Shown here in pieces: positions 9,759 through 19,070 of a DNA stretch of 64,000 nt (position 1 is its first letter; each line of letters begins with the position of its first letter). A program made the translations under genes and the position numbers. The notes under the pieces were generated by a model. It worked only from the letters and a program-made list of their open reading frames with translations, made no database searches and had not been told where the DNA came from. Source of the DNA: Bacillota bacterium (lineage in GTDB: Bacteria > Bacillota > Bacilli > Alicyclobacillales > SLC66); the NCBI GenBank assembly GCA_021846285.1, contig JAJZCB010000003.1, positions 1 through 64,000 of the forward strand, written 5' to 3'.

Positions 9759-11711
9759 CTAACGCAACCCAAACTTGTCCATCTGCCGATACAAGGTACT
9801 TCGTGAAATTCCAAGGTATTTGGCCGCTTCCTTGAGATTGCCACGGCAGTACTGAATCGATCGAACGAGCGCGTCCTTTTTGATTTCTTCCCTTAGCGGA
9901 GTGTGTGTAGCCTCCACTGGCGTAGTCGTGTTCACACCGCGCAGGTCCGCTGGCAAGTTTTCCGCCAGCAACTCTGGTCCATTGGTCTTTAGAACCGCCC
10001 TTTCAAGGACATTTTGCAACTCCCGAACGTTTCCCGGCCACTCGGCGTGAGTGAGGATCTGCACTGCCGTTGGAGACACCGCGCGGACATCGCGTCCGAG
10101 TCGCACACTAAACTGTCTGGTAAAATGCTCAATCAACGGTGGGATGTCCTGCCTGCGCTGACGCAAACTCGGAATTTGGATGGGCATGACATTCAATCGA
10201 TAATACAGATCAGCGCGAAAGTGCCCCTGCAACACTTCATTGCGAAGATCCTGGTTCGTGGCTGCGACAATGCGCACGTCAACCGGGATCACCTCATGTC
10301 CACCGATGCGGACCACTTCCCGGTTTTGTAAAACCCGAAGCAACAACACCTGCATCTCAAGCGACATTTCGCCCACCTCATCAAGGAAGAGCGTTCCGCC
10401 GTCTGCGAGTTCAAATTTCCCTGCGCTGCCCCCTTTACGCGCGCCTGTAAAAGCGCCCTCCACGTAACCAAACAACTCACTGCCAAGCAGGTCTCGCGGA
10501 ATGGCTCCACAGTTGATGGCGATAAATGGTCTGTCCCTCCTCTCACTCTCGCAGTGAATCGCCTGTGCAAACAAGTCCTTGCCCGTACCGCTTTCCCCCA
10601 TGAGCACAATCGTCGCATCGGTTTTGGCCGCCAGTTTAGCCTCTCGCACACAGTCCATAAACTCGCGACTGTCGCCAAGAATGTCAGCGAAAGTCACCTT
10701 CGCATGACTGTTGATCATCTGATTGACAAATTGTCGAACCTGTTTCATTTGCTTAAAGATCACGAGAAACCCCATTTTTTCTCCCTGTGATCCGAAAATC
10801 GGTTGACTGGTTGCCAGCACATGCACGGTTTTCCCCGTTGGCCTCACGGAGAGGTTTAATTCTCGATGTGTAAAAGACCCCTGCACAGACCAGCGACTGT
10901 TCTGGCCCTGATCATCGACGAGTTGACCAAGCGTCAGGTCCATCACCTGCTCTTCCCTCAATCCCAGCAATTGCAGGAATAGATCATTCACTTTCAATAC
11001 AAGCCCGGAGGCGTCAAGGATCGCCACGCCATCGGTCAAAGCGTTCACTGTAGCTTCCAGGTAACGCTGCATCATCTCATTCTTGCGATTCCTTTCTCCC
11101 AGACTAAGCTGATTCTCAATGGCTTTGACAGCGGATACAACCATGCCAAGCGTGTGAGCGTGAACCTTTTCGAATGGCCCGGACATGTTCAGGACCCCGA
11201 CAATCTCGCCCGCCGGATTGTGAACAGGGGATGCGGAGCAGGTCCATGACTGGCAAGCGAAGGTGTAATGTTCTGCGGCATAAATCTGCAGAGGACGGTT
11301 TAAGGAAATGCAGGTGCCGATGGCGTTTGTGCCCATGACAGGTTCGCTCCAGTCGGCGCCTTCCACAAACCGAATGCGCTCCGCATCCTGTAATGTCTGG
11401 GAGTCCCCAATCACCCGGAGCAAAATTCCAGACTCATTGCACAGTGTCACCATAAACCCCGAGCCCTGCAACAACTCGTACAGATGATGCATGAGCGGCA
11501 TGGAAATGGAGATGAAGTCAGCACGTTGCCGTATGCACGCCTCCAAGTCAGTTGCAGACAAACACTTTGCCCCCACCGTTCGCAGAGGATTCACTCCAAA
11601 AGCGCTCGATCTGGCCCAGGATTCGCCAACCAGAGCATCCACGTCCGGATTGAGAACCCCATGTTGAACAAAACGTTCCCACGACAGCTTGAGGGATCTC
11701 TCCTCTTTCAT
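9759..11711 (-). CDS. acoR: Sigma-54-dependent transcriptional activator, AcoR type
   Basis: This 650-residue enhancer-binding protein has a GAF-type sensor region at the N-terminus, a PAS domain around residues 230-340, and a central AAA+ domain. The AAA+ domain has Walker A GESGTGKD, the sigma-54 contact loop GAFTGA, and Walker B GTLFLDEVGEM. A Fis-type HTH closes it (LKEAAKYLGISRSTLYRQM). By family, AcoR senses acetoin and remodels sigma-54 RNA polymerase at the aco promoter. It lies directly upstream on the same strand. The start at 11711 is the ATG nearest to the conserved N-terminus, and its ribosome-binding site is weak. Confidence 0.85.
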   Translation of the reverse strand: MKEERSLKLSWERFVQHGVLNPDVDALVGESWARSSAFGVNPLRTVGAKCLSATDLEACIRQRADFISISMPLMHHLYELLQGSGFMVTLCNESGILLRVIGDSQTLQDAERIRFVEGADWSEPVMGTNAIGTCISLNRPLQIYAAEHYTFACQSWTCSASPVHNPAGEIVGVLNMSGPFEKVHAHTLGMVVSAVKAIENQLSLGERNRKNEMMQRYLEATVNALTDGVAILDASGLVLKVNDLFLQLLGLREEQVMDLTLGQLVDDQGQNSRWSVQGSFTHRELNLSVRPTGKTVHVLATSQPIFGSQGEKMGFLVIFKQMKQVRQFVNQMINSHAKVTFADILGDSREFMDCVREAKLAAKTDATIVLMGESGTGKDLFAQAIHCESERRDRPFIAINCGAIPRDLLGSELFGYVEGAFTGARKGGSAGKFELADGGTLFLDEVGEMSLEMQVLLLRVLQNREVVRIGGHEVIPVDVRIVAATNQDLRNEVLQGHFRADLYYRLNVMPIQIPSLRQRRQDIPPLIEHFTRQFSVRLGRDVRAVSPTAVQILTHAEWPGNVRELQNVLERAVLKTNGPELLAENLPADLRGVNTTTPVEATHTPLREEIKKDALVRSIQYCRGNLKEAAKYLGISRSTLYRQMDKFGLR

Positions 11712-12017
11712 ACCTTCACCCGCTATCAGTCTTGAATCTTCAGACAGCACCAGTATACAACAAAGGACCTCCACATCTCCCCGTGCATGGGCATACTGTG
11801 TACCCTGCAATCGAGTGCTTCGTTCTGACTCTCATTCCCCACACCCTATATGAACAATTACGCATATACTATATTATAACGATAAAGATTGGGTGTGGAC
11901 ACTGGGGGGCGGTCGCGCCCTGTTCATGACCTGGCTCAGTGGCAGCGGAGCAGCCATTTTGTCCGCTTCGAGTTTTCATACAGTCAGCCTGACGCATCGT
12001 GAATAGAGGATGGTGTT
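11712..12017. other. Divergent intergenic region, acoR / cation transporter
   Basis: No gene is seen. An AT-rich stretch at about 11,850-11,885 (ACTATATTATAAC) looks promoter-like. G-rich sequence follows at 11,890-11,960, and the efflux gene start is at 12,018. Confidence 0.5.
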
Positions 12018-12644
12018 ATGTTGTCCACTCAGGTCGTGAACTTGAGAAAAGGCGTTACTATTGAAATTCTCAGCATCCTGTGGATGATTGTGGAGGCCGC
12101 CGTCGCCACTTCATCCGGTCTCCAGGCGCACTCGCTCGCTCTCGTCGCATTTGGAGCCGACAGCATCATTGAACTGATTGCAGGCGTGATCCTGTTATGG
12201 CGACTGCTGGTTGAGATGAACGGCGGAAGTTTGAGCCAGGTGAAACGGGCTGAGAGAACATCGTCGTGGGTTGTTGGGGTGGCGCTCCTACTCTTGGCGG
12301 TATATATTGTGACCTCCGCCGCCCATGGCCTACTCACGCACAGCAGCGCTGATGCGAGCCTGTCGGGTCTGGCATTGGCTGTGGCGTCGGGTCTCCTGAT
12401 GCCCATTCTTGCTCGGGCGAAGAAACGCATTGGATCCGAGATTGGCAGTAAGGCTCTGAAGGCAGACGGTTCATGCAGCATCGTGTGTGCGTACATGGCC
12501 TGGACCCTGCTCGTCGGGCTGGTTTTGACCACCCTGTTTGGCTGGTGGTGGTTGAATGCTGTCGCAGGTTTGGCGCTGGTCTATTTCGTTGTGAAAGAAG
12601 GCATCGAAGCCATTCAGGAGGCGCGCGGCGTTCCTGACACCTGA
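12018..12644 (+). CDS. Cation-efflux (CDF-like) membrane protein
   Basis: This 208-residue protein has about six hydrophobic segments. It resembles the transmembrane part of cation diffusion facilitators, with an acidic helix GADSIIELIAG that could coordinate metal and a second acidic helix near KADGSCS. The cytoplasmic C-terminal metal-binding domain of full CDF exporters (about 300 residues) is absent, as in a compact subgroup of the family. The metal cannot be told. It is a single gene followed by a short hairpin with a T tract. Confidence 0.7.
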   Translation: MLSTQVVNLRKGVTIEILSILWMIVEAAVATSSGLQAHSLALVAFGADSIIELIAGVILLWRLLVEMNGGSLSQVKRAERTSSWVVGVALLLLAVYIVTSAAHGLLTHSSADASLSGLALAVASGLLMPILARAKKRIGSEIGSKALKADGSCSIVCAYMAWTLLVGLVLTTLFGWWWLNAVAGLALVYFVVKEGIEAIQEARGVPDT

Positions 12645-12660
12645 GGATGCCATTGATGGA

Positions 12661-12679
12661 GTCCCGGTGGGACGTTTTT
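12661..12679 (+). terminator. Short intrinsic terminator after the efflux gene
   Basis: A 5-bp GC stem (GTCCC/GGGAC, loop GGT) is followed by GTTTTT, 17 bases after the stop. The stem is short, so strength is uncertain. Confidence 0.45.
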
Positions 12680-12873
12680 CCCGCACACTTTATAGGAAAA
12701 AATGATGGAGAGAGGCATACAAAGTCACTGATTAGGCTCAAAAGTGCAGGAGACGCATAGGGGAACTTCAGCATACGGGGAGGTTCCCCTGCATATGTTC
12801 ATGACAATGACCACCACAATACTTCACTCGTAGTTGGGCAAGACATTGGCCCACGCTTCGCAAATGGAGAGGC

Positions 12874-13110
12874 CTACGCCCCTCTGTCCACACTCGCCGC
12901 ATCAGTCGTTGTATGGTTTGCCGTGGAACGACCTTCCGATAATGCGCGACTCACGATGCTGAGAACTATCTCATTGAACCGTTCCAGAATTTCACGAGAT
13001 GGCGCATTGTCTACGATTACCTTGATGCTGGGCCGAGTCTTCAAACCACCACCCCCAATGTCTAACGTATGCCGATAACGCTTGGCCAGGTGACTCGGGC
13101 GGCAATGTCA
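12874..13110 (-). pseudogene. Broken small ORF beside recombinase Int1
   Basis: One minus-strand frame ending at 12,874 reads like real protein (KTRPSIKVIVDNAPSREILERFNEIVLSIVSRALSEG). It has no start codon and is cut by a stop after about 75 codons. A neighbouring frame upstream opens with MSVASSMEMETKGYL. A frameshifted small gene joining the two is possible. I do not recognise the family. Confidence 0.3.
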
Positions 13111-13228
13111 AATATCCCTTGGTCTCCATTTCCATTGAGGAAGCGACACTCATGTGGCAGGCAGGGTCACAATCGTTCCGTCTCGGGTAACCCTTGCTAA
13201 AGAATCCAAGCGAAACGGGGAATTCGCC

Positions 13229-14746
13229 GTGACACAAGAGGGTATATCTGTTAGATCATACATTCGGGTGTCAACGGAAGAGCAGGCGGACGAAGGATTC
13301 TCCATATCCGCTCAGAAGGATCGCCTTGATGCATTCGTCAAATCTCAGGGGTGGATCTTGCAGGAATCGTACATCGAGGAGGGTGCAAGCGCCAAAAATA
13401 TGGATCGGCCTCAACTGCGCCGATTGCTCACAGATCTAGCATCCAAAGAGAAGCAGACTGACGTCGTGCTTGTGTACCGCTTGGACAGGTTAACCAGATC
13501 TGTCGTAGATCTGTACACACTCTTGAGTTACTTTGATCGCCATAACGTTAAATTTCGCAGCGCGACAGAAGTATATGATACAACCACGGCGATCGGGCGG
13601 CTCTTCATAACCCTGGTCGGCGCACTCGCTCAATGGGAACGAGAGAACTTGGGGGAACGAACCAAACTTGGACAGATTGAAATGACGAGACAGGGCAAAT
13701 GGAGCGGAGGACACCGCCCATTCGGATACATTTACGAAAACGGGCAGTTGGTTGTCCAGCCTGAAGAAGCTGACCTGATCACAAGCATATTTGAGCGCTA
13801 CACCTCCGGTGGACAGGGAACTCATAGGCTCTTGCGATGGTTGAACGACCCGGCTCAACCCCAAATTTCCAGAGGAAGACACTGGACGCTCACCGCCCTC
13901 CGATATGTTCTGGATAACCCTTTATATGCCGGGTTTGTAAGATATAACTATAGAACTCCTTCAGGCAGACGCCAAAAATCGGCCATCATAGAGCCGGGGC
14001 AACATGAGGCCATTATTACTGAAGAGACATTTAGGGCGGCACAGGAACTTCGCTGTAGCAGATCAGCCCAGCCCAGGCGCTCCGGAACGGGAACATTCAG
14101 TTTGACGGGTCTTCTTCGGTGTGCACTATGCGGCGCCACACTAGTGGGAGAAACCAAGTATCGCACAAACAAAAACGAAGGCTCTCCGCGCCGTTACTAT
14201 GTCTGCGTCAATCGCGCACACTCCGGCGCGTGTCGACTACCCATCATTCAGGCGCAGACCCTTGAAGAAACCGCGCTTAGTGAAATAGACAGATACTATA
14301 ACGACATGTCCTCCCTGGCAGGCAACGTAATCGCCAATCACCAGACACTCGAAGAACAGATACAACAACTCAGCGACCAACTTGCGACAATCGAGGCAAA
14401 ACAGCGCAGATGGCTCAATGCGTATGAGGAAGGGGTCATATCTGCGGGGCAACTGCGCCAACGCCTTGACGGACTGCGGCGCAACGAGCAGAGCATTGAA
14501 CAGAAACGGGCATCTTTACAAGAGAAACAGTATGAGACCGTGGACATGGAGTTCCTTAGGTCGGTCCTGAGCTCCTTTCGGGGCGTGTGGGGCATCTCCA
14601 CCAACGCAGAACGTAAAGAACTCGCGCGATTGATCATTGAACGGATCATTGTATTTGAAGGGCCCGAAATCAGATTGACTTTTCGACAGCACCTGAATCG
14701 GAGTATGGACCAGGGATCGCACCCATGTCAGATTCCCGACGCGTAA
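13229..14746 (+). CDS. Large serine recombinase Int1
   Basis: This 505-residue recombinase has an N-terminal resolvase domain with the nucleophile in YIRVSTEEQ and the catalytic stretch VYRLDRLTRSVVDLYTLL, then a recombinase domain. A zinc ribbon (RCALCGATL and a second cysteine pair in YYVCVNRAHSGAC) and a coiled coil follow. It looks intact. Such enzymes insert and excise phages and conjugative elements. The GTG at 13,229 is chosen because GGGGAA precedes it. It is clearly related to Int2 but divergent. Its stop overlaps the 3' end of the host gene that Int2 split, so it may mark a second insertion in the same locus. Confidence 0.88.
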   Translation: MTQEGISVRSYIRVSTEEQADEGFSISAQKDRLDAFVKSQGWILQESYIEEGASAKNMDRPQLRRLLTDLASKEKQTDVVLVYRLDRLTRSVVDLYTLLSYFDRHNVKFRSATEVYDTTTAIGRLFITLVGALAQWERENLGERTKLGQIEMTRQGKWSGGHRPFGYIYENGQLVVQPEEADLITSIFERYTSGGQGTHRLLRWLNDPAQPQISRGRHWTLTALRYVLDNPLYAGFVRYNYRTPSGRRQKSAIIEPGQHEAIITEETFRAAQELRCSRSAQPRRSGTGTFSLTGLLRCALCGATLVGETKYRTNKNEGSPRRYYVCVNRAHSGACRLPIIQAQTLEETALSEIDRYYNDMSSLAGNVIANHQTLEEQIQQLSDQLATIEAKQRRWLNAYEEGVISAGQLRQRLDGLRRNEQSIEQKRASLQEKQYETVDMEFLRSVLSSFRGVWGISTNAERKELARLIIERIIVFEGPEIRLTFRQHLNRSMDQGSHPCQIPDA

Positions 14747-15053
14747 TAAAAAATCATGTCAACAGATTCGATGCCTTCTATGGATAGATAGGTGTTTATC
14801 GACGCCAAGGCGAACGCCAGCCACCACCACCACCAGCCGCCGGCCCACCAGCCACCGTAACCACGTCCGGCTCCATAACCTGGAGCCCCTCCCCATGGAC
14901 CATATCGTGGAACTCCATAGCCAGGTCCGTAAGCGGGACCGTAGCCCCACTGCGCCAGAGCCAAATCCAACCTCTCTTGGTCACTGCCTTGCAGTTGCTG
15001 ACCACCTGCCGGTGCTGCCGGTGCGTATTGACGGGGTACGCGCATCAGTACAC
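14728..15053 (-). pseudogene. 3' fragment of the split host gene (Gly/Tyr/Trp-rich protein)
   Basis: About 107 codons remain: VLMRVPRQYAPAAPAGG, then an acidic helix, repeats of the GPGYG type, GGWWAGGWWWWW and a hydrophobic tail. There is no ribosome-binding site at its first ATG. Its frame runs through the att core (codons GTA CTG) exactly as in the 5' fragment at 41,812-41,925, so the two join into one gene of about 142 codons when the element is removed. The composition suggests a spore- or surface-associated protein, which is a weak inference. Its last 19 bases overlap the end of Int1, so the natural C-terminus may also have been altered. Confidence 0.75.
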
Positions 15054-15071
15054 TTTGACAGTCGAAACTAC
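15030..15071. other. attL of the 26.8-kb element
   Basis: The core CAGTACAC lies at 15,046-15,053. The left arm is host sequence and codes for the split host protein. The right arm (15,052-15,071, ACTTTGACAGTCGAAACTAC) matches the inverted attR element arm at 14 of 20 positions. The inferred crossover dinucleotide is AC at 15,050-15,051. Confidence 0.82.
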
Positions 15072-15109
15072 CCCATCCTGGTTGCGCGGGCTCAGTTCTC
15101 TTTTGAGCA

Positions 15110-16246
15110 TTATGTGACCGCCTGGGAGGTTTGGCAGCGTTGCTCTGCCCGTGCTTCGGGGTTGTCCACTATGCGTGAACGAGTCAGGTGTCGACCGAGC
15201 CATATGGACGGACGTTCGAGGTAGCGATAGCCTAAAGTTGCGACGCCTAAACTGAGTGCCACAGTACCGGCCAAGATCAAGTAGGGGGGCACCTCGTGGA
15301 CGAGGAGGTTCATTAGCGTCAGCAAGACGACGAGATGCACCAGATACAGGCTGTACGAGATATGCCCAATGAAGACAAGTGGCCTCATTCGAAGAAACTC
15401 TTGGAACCTCGCCGACGACAAGGCTGCCAAAAGGAAGTAGCACGCTGCAAACATTGTGAACCAATCCGATATCAGATCCCCAGCAAGTCCCCAAGTCCAG
15501 GAAATGCTGTTCCCCCACGTATAGAGGACGAATGCTACCGCCCCCGCAACAACTTTTGTGGTCGTTGCGCGCGTGCGAAGAAACTCGGTCAGCCCAATGC
15601 GGTGCTTGGCCAGCAGTGCCCCCGCGATAAACATGAGCGCGTAGTGCGCGGTATCGAAATAATTCGTGAAGAAATCCACATTGCTCTGATACCGCAAATG
15701 CAGGACAATTCCGCACGCGGATAACAGGAAACCCGTCAGCAAGTTCCAGCGCCAGTTTGCTCTGAGTACGAACCAAATAAGGAGGGGGAAGATGAGGGCT
15801 ATGCGCATCTCCATGACCAAGGACCAAATGACGGGGTCGAAGTATTTCTGATGGAACTGGTCGATCATCAATACCTGATGCAGAATGGGGAGCCAACTGA
15901 TCTGGCCAGTCCAGAGAGAATTGACGCGGATTCTGTGGAAGAGCACCCTCATGACGAGACCAAAAGCGATCGCCGCGATGTACGGCGGGTACAACCTGCA
16001 GAAGCGTCGTATCAGGAAGGTGCGGTAGTTGTGTGGCCGGCCGGAGATGTACGGGAGGGCCAGCACAAACCCGCTTAGGAGAAAAAAGAAGATTACGGCT
16101 TGGTGGCCCGCCAGAAGCACCTGCAAAGGCGAGAAGTATAAGAAGGGAACCGCCGCCCCAATGCCAAGCAAAGTCGTGCTATGGTACAGCACAACACTCA
16201 GAGACGCGAGCCCGCGCAAAGAGTCGAGTTCCTTCAAATGATCCAC
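15110..16246 (-). CDS. Acyltransferase 3 family membrane protein (OafA-like)
   Basis: This protein of about 378 residues has roughly ten hydrophobic segments and the family opening LKELDSLRGLASLSVVLYHS, whose histidine is catalytic in the family. The second motif region is FLIRRFCRLYPPY. Such enzymes O-acetylate cell-surface or exported glycans. The GTG at 16,246 with GGGGGCG upstream gives the typical short N-terminus. It is the leftmost gene of the element, 57 bases from the attL core, and follows the sugar-activation genes, so a role in modifying host surface or virion glycan is plausible. Confidence 0.82.
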   Translation of the reverse strand: MDHLKELDSLRGLASLSVVLYHSTTLLGIGAAVPFLYFSPLQVLLAGHQAVIFFFLLSGFVLALPYISGRPHNYRTFLIRRFCRLYPPYIAAIAFGLVMRVLFHRIRVNSLWTGQISWLPILHQVLMIDQFHQKYFDPVIWSLVMEMRIALIFPLLIWFVLRANWRWNLLTGFLLSACGIVLHLRYQSNVDFFTNYFDTAHYALMFIAGALLAKHRIGLTEFLRTRATTTKVVAGAVAFVLYTWGNSISWTWGLAGDLISDWFTMFAACYFLLAALSSARFQEFLRMRPLVFIGHISYSLYLVHLVVLLTLMNLLVHEVPPYLILAGTVALSLGVATLGYRYLERPSIWLGRHLTRSRIVDNPEARAEQRCQTSQAVT

Positions 16247-16320
16247 TGTGCCCGCCCCCAATCCCAAAACTAGCACTCTGAGACAGGCGTCCGCTGCCTG
16301 GAAGGGCGCCCGACAGGCGT

Positions 16321-16707
16321 TTATTTCCCGGAGTGCGCCTTTCGCGTCGTCGGGTTCACTATGATAGGAGAACTAAATCGCCCCAACCCAACGGCATTAT
16401 AAGCCGCCACAACGTACTGGCCGCTGCGCGGGAACTGCATCATGTAGTAGGGCGCCAATAAGGCAGATGTTGCGGATCTCCCATTGCGTTCTACCACGTA
16501 AGACATCGCCCCGGCAACCGGGTTCCATTGTAATTCAGGAACCCCGTGCCATGTCACCATCCGGACGTGTTGGGGCACGCCCGGCAGAGCTTGGCGCGAT
16601 GCCGCCGCGACACCGAGGCTGGCAATCACCAAAGCAGCCGTAAGGGTCCAGACTGAGAGAATTGCAGCACCAAATTCTCCAGAGCGTGCGAAACGCGGAT
16701 TCCTCAT
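16321..16707 (-). CDS. Small exported fibronectin type III protein
   Basis: This 128-residue protein has a long N-terminal hydrophobic signal or anchor (about residues 14-36) and one fibronectin type III-like domain (PELQWNPVAGAMSYVVERNG to YVVAAYNAVGLGRFSSP). The same domain style is found in the 505-residue surface protein of the element. Its ribosome-binding site AGGAGG overlaps the manC stop, so it belongs to that operon. The function is unknown. It may be an accessory virion or cell-surface protein. Confidence 0.65.
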   Translation of the reverse strand: MRNPRFARSGEFGAAILSVWTLTAALVIASLGVAAASRQALPGVPQHVRMVTWHGVPELQWNPVAGAMSYVVERNGRSATSALLAPYYMMQFPRSGQYVVAAYNAVGLGRFSSPIIVNPTTRKAHSGK

Positions 16708-16722
16708 TGCTTTTGTTCCTCC

Positions 16723-17706
16723 TCATCCCGTCTCTTTGAGCGCGTCCTTGATGGCGTCTGCAGCGGATTTGCCCGTAACTAAAATGCCGTCTCCCGTAGC
16801 CACGACGATGATGTCCTTCAACCCATTGACAACCACAGGCATTGGGAGTTTGTTCACGACGCGCGTTCCCTCGGAGTCGTGCAGCACCGAGTTTCCATCG
16901 GAGTCCACCTCGCCAGCCGAAAGGAACGAATCCCACGTGCCGAGATCCGACCAGTTCCCCAAGTACGTCTTCGCGATGATGTGCGTAGCTTTTTCCGCCA
17001 CGACTCTATCAAAGCTATTTATCGGAAGATCGCCATAATGGTCCGTCATTTCCCGGTAGTGCGTTGGATACCCCAGGGTGCGTAGTATGCCTTTCAGGTA
17101 TCCTACTGAAAAACAGTAAACCCCGGAGTTCCATAGCGCCCCGGCCTGCACCAATCGGATGGCCGAAGCGGCAGAGGGCTTCTCGATGAAACCGCTTACG
17201 CGAATTCCTGCGGCTGTGGCTTCTCCAAGCAATAAATACCCGAACTTCGTGCGCGGCGCATTGGGACGGATGCCCAAAGTGGCCAGGTCTGCGCCGGAGT
17301 ATCGCAGGGCGACTGGGAGTTTTGAGGCTTCCCGGTAAAACTCGTCATCCGCCAAATGGTCGGCAGGGAGAACGAGGATCGTTTCTTCATCCCGCATGTT
17401 GTAATATGACGCGCAGGCCAACGTGCTTAGCGCGATCGCCCCAAAGGTGTCCCGTCGATGAGGTTCTTGAATAATGGAGACCTCACCCAGCTGTTCTCGA
17501 ATGAGGGAGACCTGATCCCCTGCCGCGCAGATCGAGGCCACCCGGTAAAGTCCGGTCTTCCTGAGTTGGCCCCAGATGCGCTGGAGCATGCTGACCGATT
17601 CCCCATTCTCGTTTCGGAATAAGGGATAAAATTGCTTCGGTAGCCGTCCGTTTGACAAAGGCCACAGTCGGCTGCCCACCCCTCCGGAAAGCAAAACTAC
17701 TCTCAT
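16723..17706 (-). CDS. manC: Mannose-1-phosphate guanylyltransferase
   Basis: This 327-residue nucleotidyltransferase makes GDP-mannose from GTP and mannose-1-phosphate. The signature LSGGVGSRLWPLSNGRLPKQF is at the N-terminus, FIEKP near the middle, and a partial beta-helix at the end. The phosphomannose-isomerase domain found in long ManC/AlgA enzymes is absent. The ATG at 17,706 has AGGAGG at 7 bases. An upstream ATG would add 12 residues. It lies in the element beside a polyprenyl-phosphate mannose synthase and a mannosyltransferase, giving a short mannosylation route. Confidence 0.85.
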   Translation of the reverse strand: MRVVLLSGGVGSRLWPLSNGRLPKQFYPLFRNENGESVSMLQRIWGQLRKTGLYRVASICAAGDQVSLIREQLGEVSIIQEPHRRDTFGAIALSTLACASYYNMRDEETILVLPADHLADDEFYREASKLPVALRYSGADLATLGIRPNAPRTKFGYLLLGEATAAGIRVSGFIEKPSAASAIRLVQAGALWNSGVYCFSVGYLKGILRTLGYPTHYREMTDHYGDLPINSFDRVVAEKATHIIAKTYLGNWSDLGTWDSFLSAGEVDSDGNSVLHDSEGTRVVNKLPMPVVVNGLKDIIVVATGDGILVTGKSAADAIKDALKETG

Positions 17707-17849
17707 GCCGCAACTCCTCCTATCGTGTTCTTCGACTGTCAAATGCGACGGCTTCTGAGCAGATAGATTCCTCCGCTCGCGCCGCGATCCCGCGCGGTTA
17801 ATCGAGGACTCACTGACGGCCAGCCACCCTGAACGCCGTCGCGCACGGA

Positions 17850-18947
17850 TTACGGTATTTCACGCACGCCGGAGACCATTCGCGCCCGTTTCTTCCAAAC
17901 CCAGAGGGAGCTTGCCGCGAAGTTCCACGCCGTGGCAGCCCCGATCCCGACTAAGTTCGCCAAGATCAAATTCGCATCCAGAACCCGGACCAATGCGGAG
18001 AGAACGCCCACGTCGAGCACGACACCCACCCCAGACGCCAGAGCGTACTTGCAGGCACGGGTAAGCCACGCCTCCCTTCCGTGGCTCTCTCTCCACGTCA
18101 CGCCGTCATTAAGTGCGAAATTAGAGATCATGGCCGCCAGTGCGGACAGGAACCCGGAAGTTTCCGGTGGCAGGCCCAGAGTCACCAGAAGGATATACAC
18201 AAGAGAGTTCAGCAGGACCCCGGAGATGCCCACGCAGGCAAACACGTAGATCCGGCGATCGTCGGGACTCTCCGCGACCAAGTGGGCGAGATGCCTGGTG
18301 AAGTTCCACTGCTCCTTTAGGGACATCTTAGATTGACCAGTCGCCCTGGGCGCAAACGCATAGGGAATCTCGGCGACGCGCGCGTAATGTCCGCGCGCAA
18401 GGATCTCAATGAGAATCTTCCATCCTATGGGACGCAACGAGATGCCCTCGATGACGTCTCGCCGAAACATGAAATACCCGCTCGTAGGATCGCTCGACAG
18501 GCGTACCCGCTTCAGGGCCGCTTTAGCCATCGTACGCGCGATCCCCGAGATGACCTTGCGCGGGAGCGACAGACCGCCGTCGCTCCCACCAGGGATGAAA
18601 CGACTGGGAATCACCACGTCGTGTCCCGCTTGGATCTGGGCAAACATGGGAAGGAGCATTTCCGGGGGATGCTGCATATCTGCGTCCATAACTGCGACCA
18701 CATCCCCACGGGCCAATTCGAACCCCCGTAGCACGGCGGCGCCCAGGCCCCGGTTATTTGCGCGATGTTCACACCGGATACGCGGATTAGCCTGGGCCAT
18801 CTGTTGCAAGATCTCCTCCGTTTCGTCCGTGCTGTCGTCCACGAAAATAATCTCGTACTCATGATCGCGCAAAGCCCATTTGATCGCCTTGGCGACCTTC
18901 GTCACGTTGTTCCGCTCGTTGTACGTGGGCACAATGATGGATATCAT
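17850..18947 (-). CDS. Polyprenyl-phosphate mannose synthase with GtrA domain
   Basis: This 365-residue fusion has an N-terminal family-2 glycosyltransferase (IIVPTYNERNNV, FVDDSTDET, VMDADMQHPPE, IPSRFIPGG) of the Dpm1 type. A C-terminal GtrA-like domain with four membrane segments follows. Enzymes of this architecture move mannose or glucose from a nucleotide sugar to a lipid phosphate carrier and help it cross the membrane. The ATG at 18,947 follows GGAGGTGGGGAG and starts right at the conserved strand. Together with ManC and the PIG-V-like protein it can supply lipid-linked mannose for extracytoplasmic transfer. Confidence 0.85.
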   Translation of the reverse strand: MISIIVPTYNERNNVTKVAKAIKWALRDHEYEIIFVDDSTDETEEILQQMAQANPRIRCEHRANNRGLGAAVLRGFELARGDVVAVMDADMQHPPEMLLPMFAQIQAGHDVVIPSRFIPGGSDGGLSLPRKVISGIARTMAKAALKRVRLSSDPTSGYFMFRRDVIEGISLRPIGWKILIEILARGHYARVAEIPYAFAPRATGQSKMSLKEQWNFTRHLAHLVAESPDDRRIYVFACVGISGVLLNSLVYILLVTLGLPPETSGFLSALAAMISNFALNDGVTWRESHGREAWLTRACKYALASGVGVVLDVGVLSALVRVLDANLILANLVGIGAATAWNFAASSLWVWKKRARMVSGVREIP

Positions 18948-19070
18948 GCGCTCCCCACCTCCCGCAGCCACGTCCGCGTAGCCCTACTCACACCAAGTTT
19001 CTTAGGGACCACTGGGAACTCCTTCACCTTCTTCATCGCGAAATGCCACTCCCGCTTCCAGCCATTCCAG

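Larger units (their letters stand above)
12645..13228. other. Intergenic region with degenerate coding remnants
   Basis: This 584-base gap holds the terminator after the efflux gene and a broken leftward reading frame at 12,874-13,110 (listed separately). No intact gene is convincing. It lies between chromosome and recombinase Int1 and may be one edge of a decayed mobile element. Confidence 0.45.

Noticed and set aside
15045-15896. Long leftward reading frame overlapping the acyltransferase
   Set aside because: It is in another frame of a well-supported membrane protein, has no start site, and reads as low-complexity antisense-type sequence.
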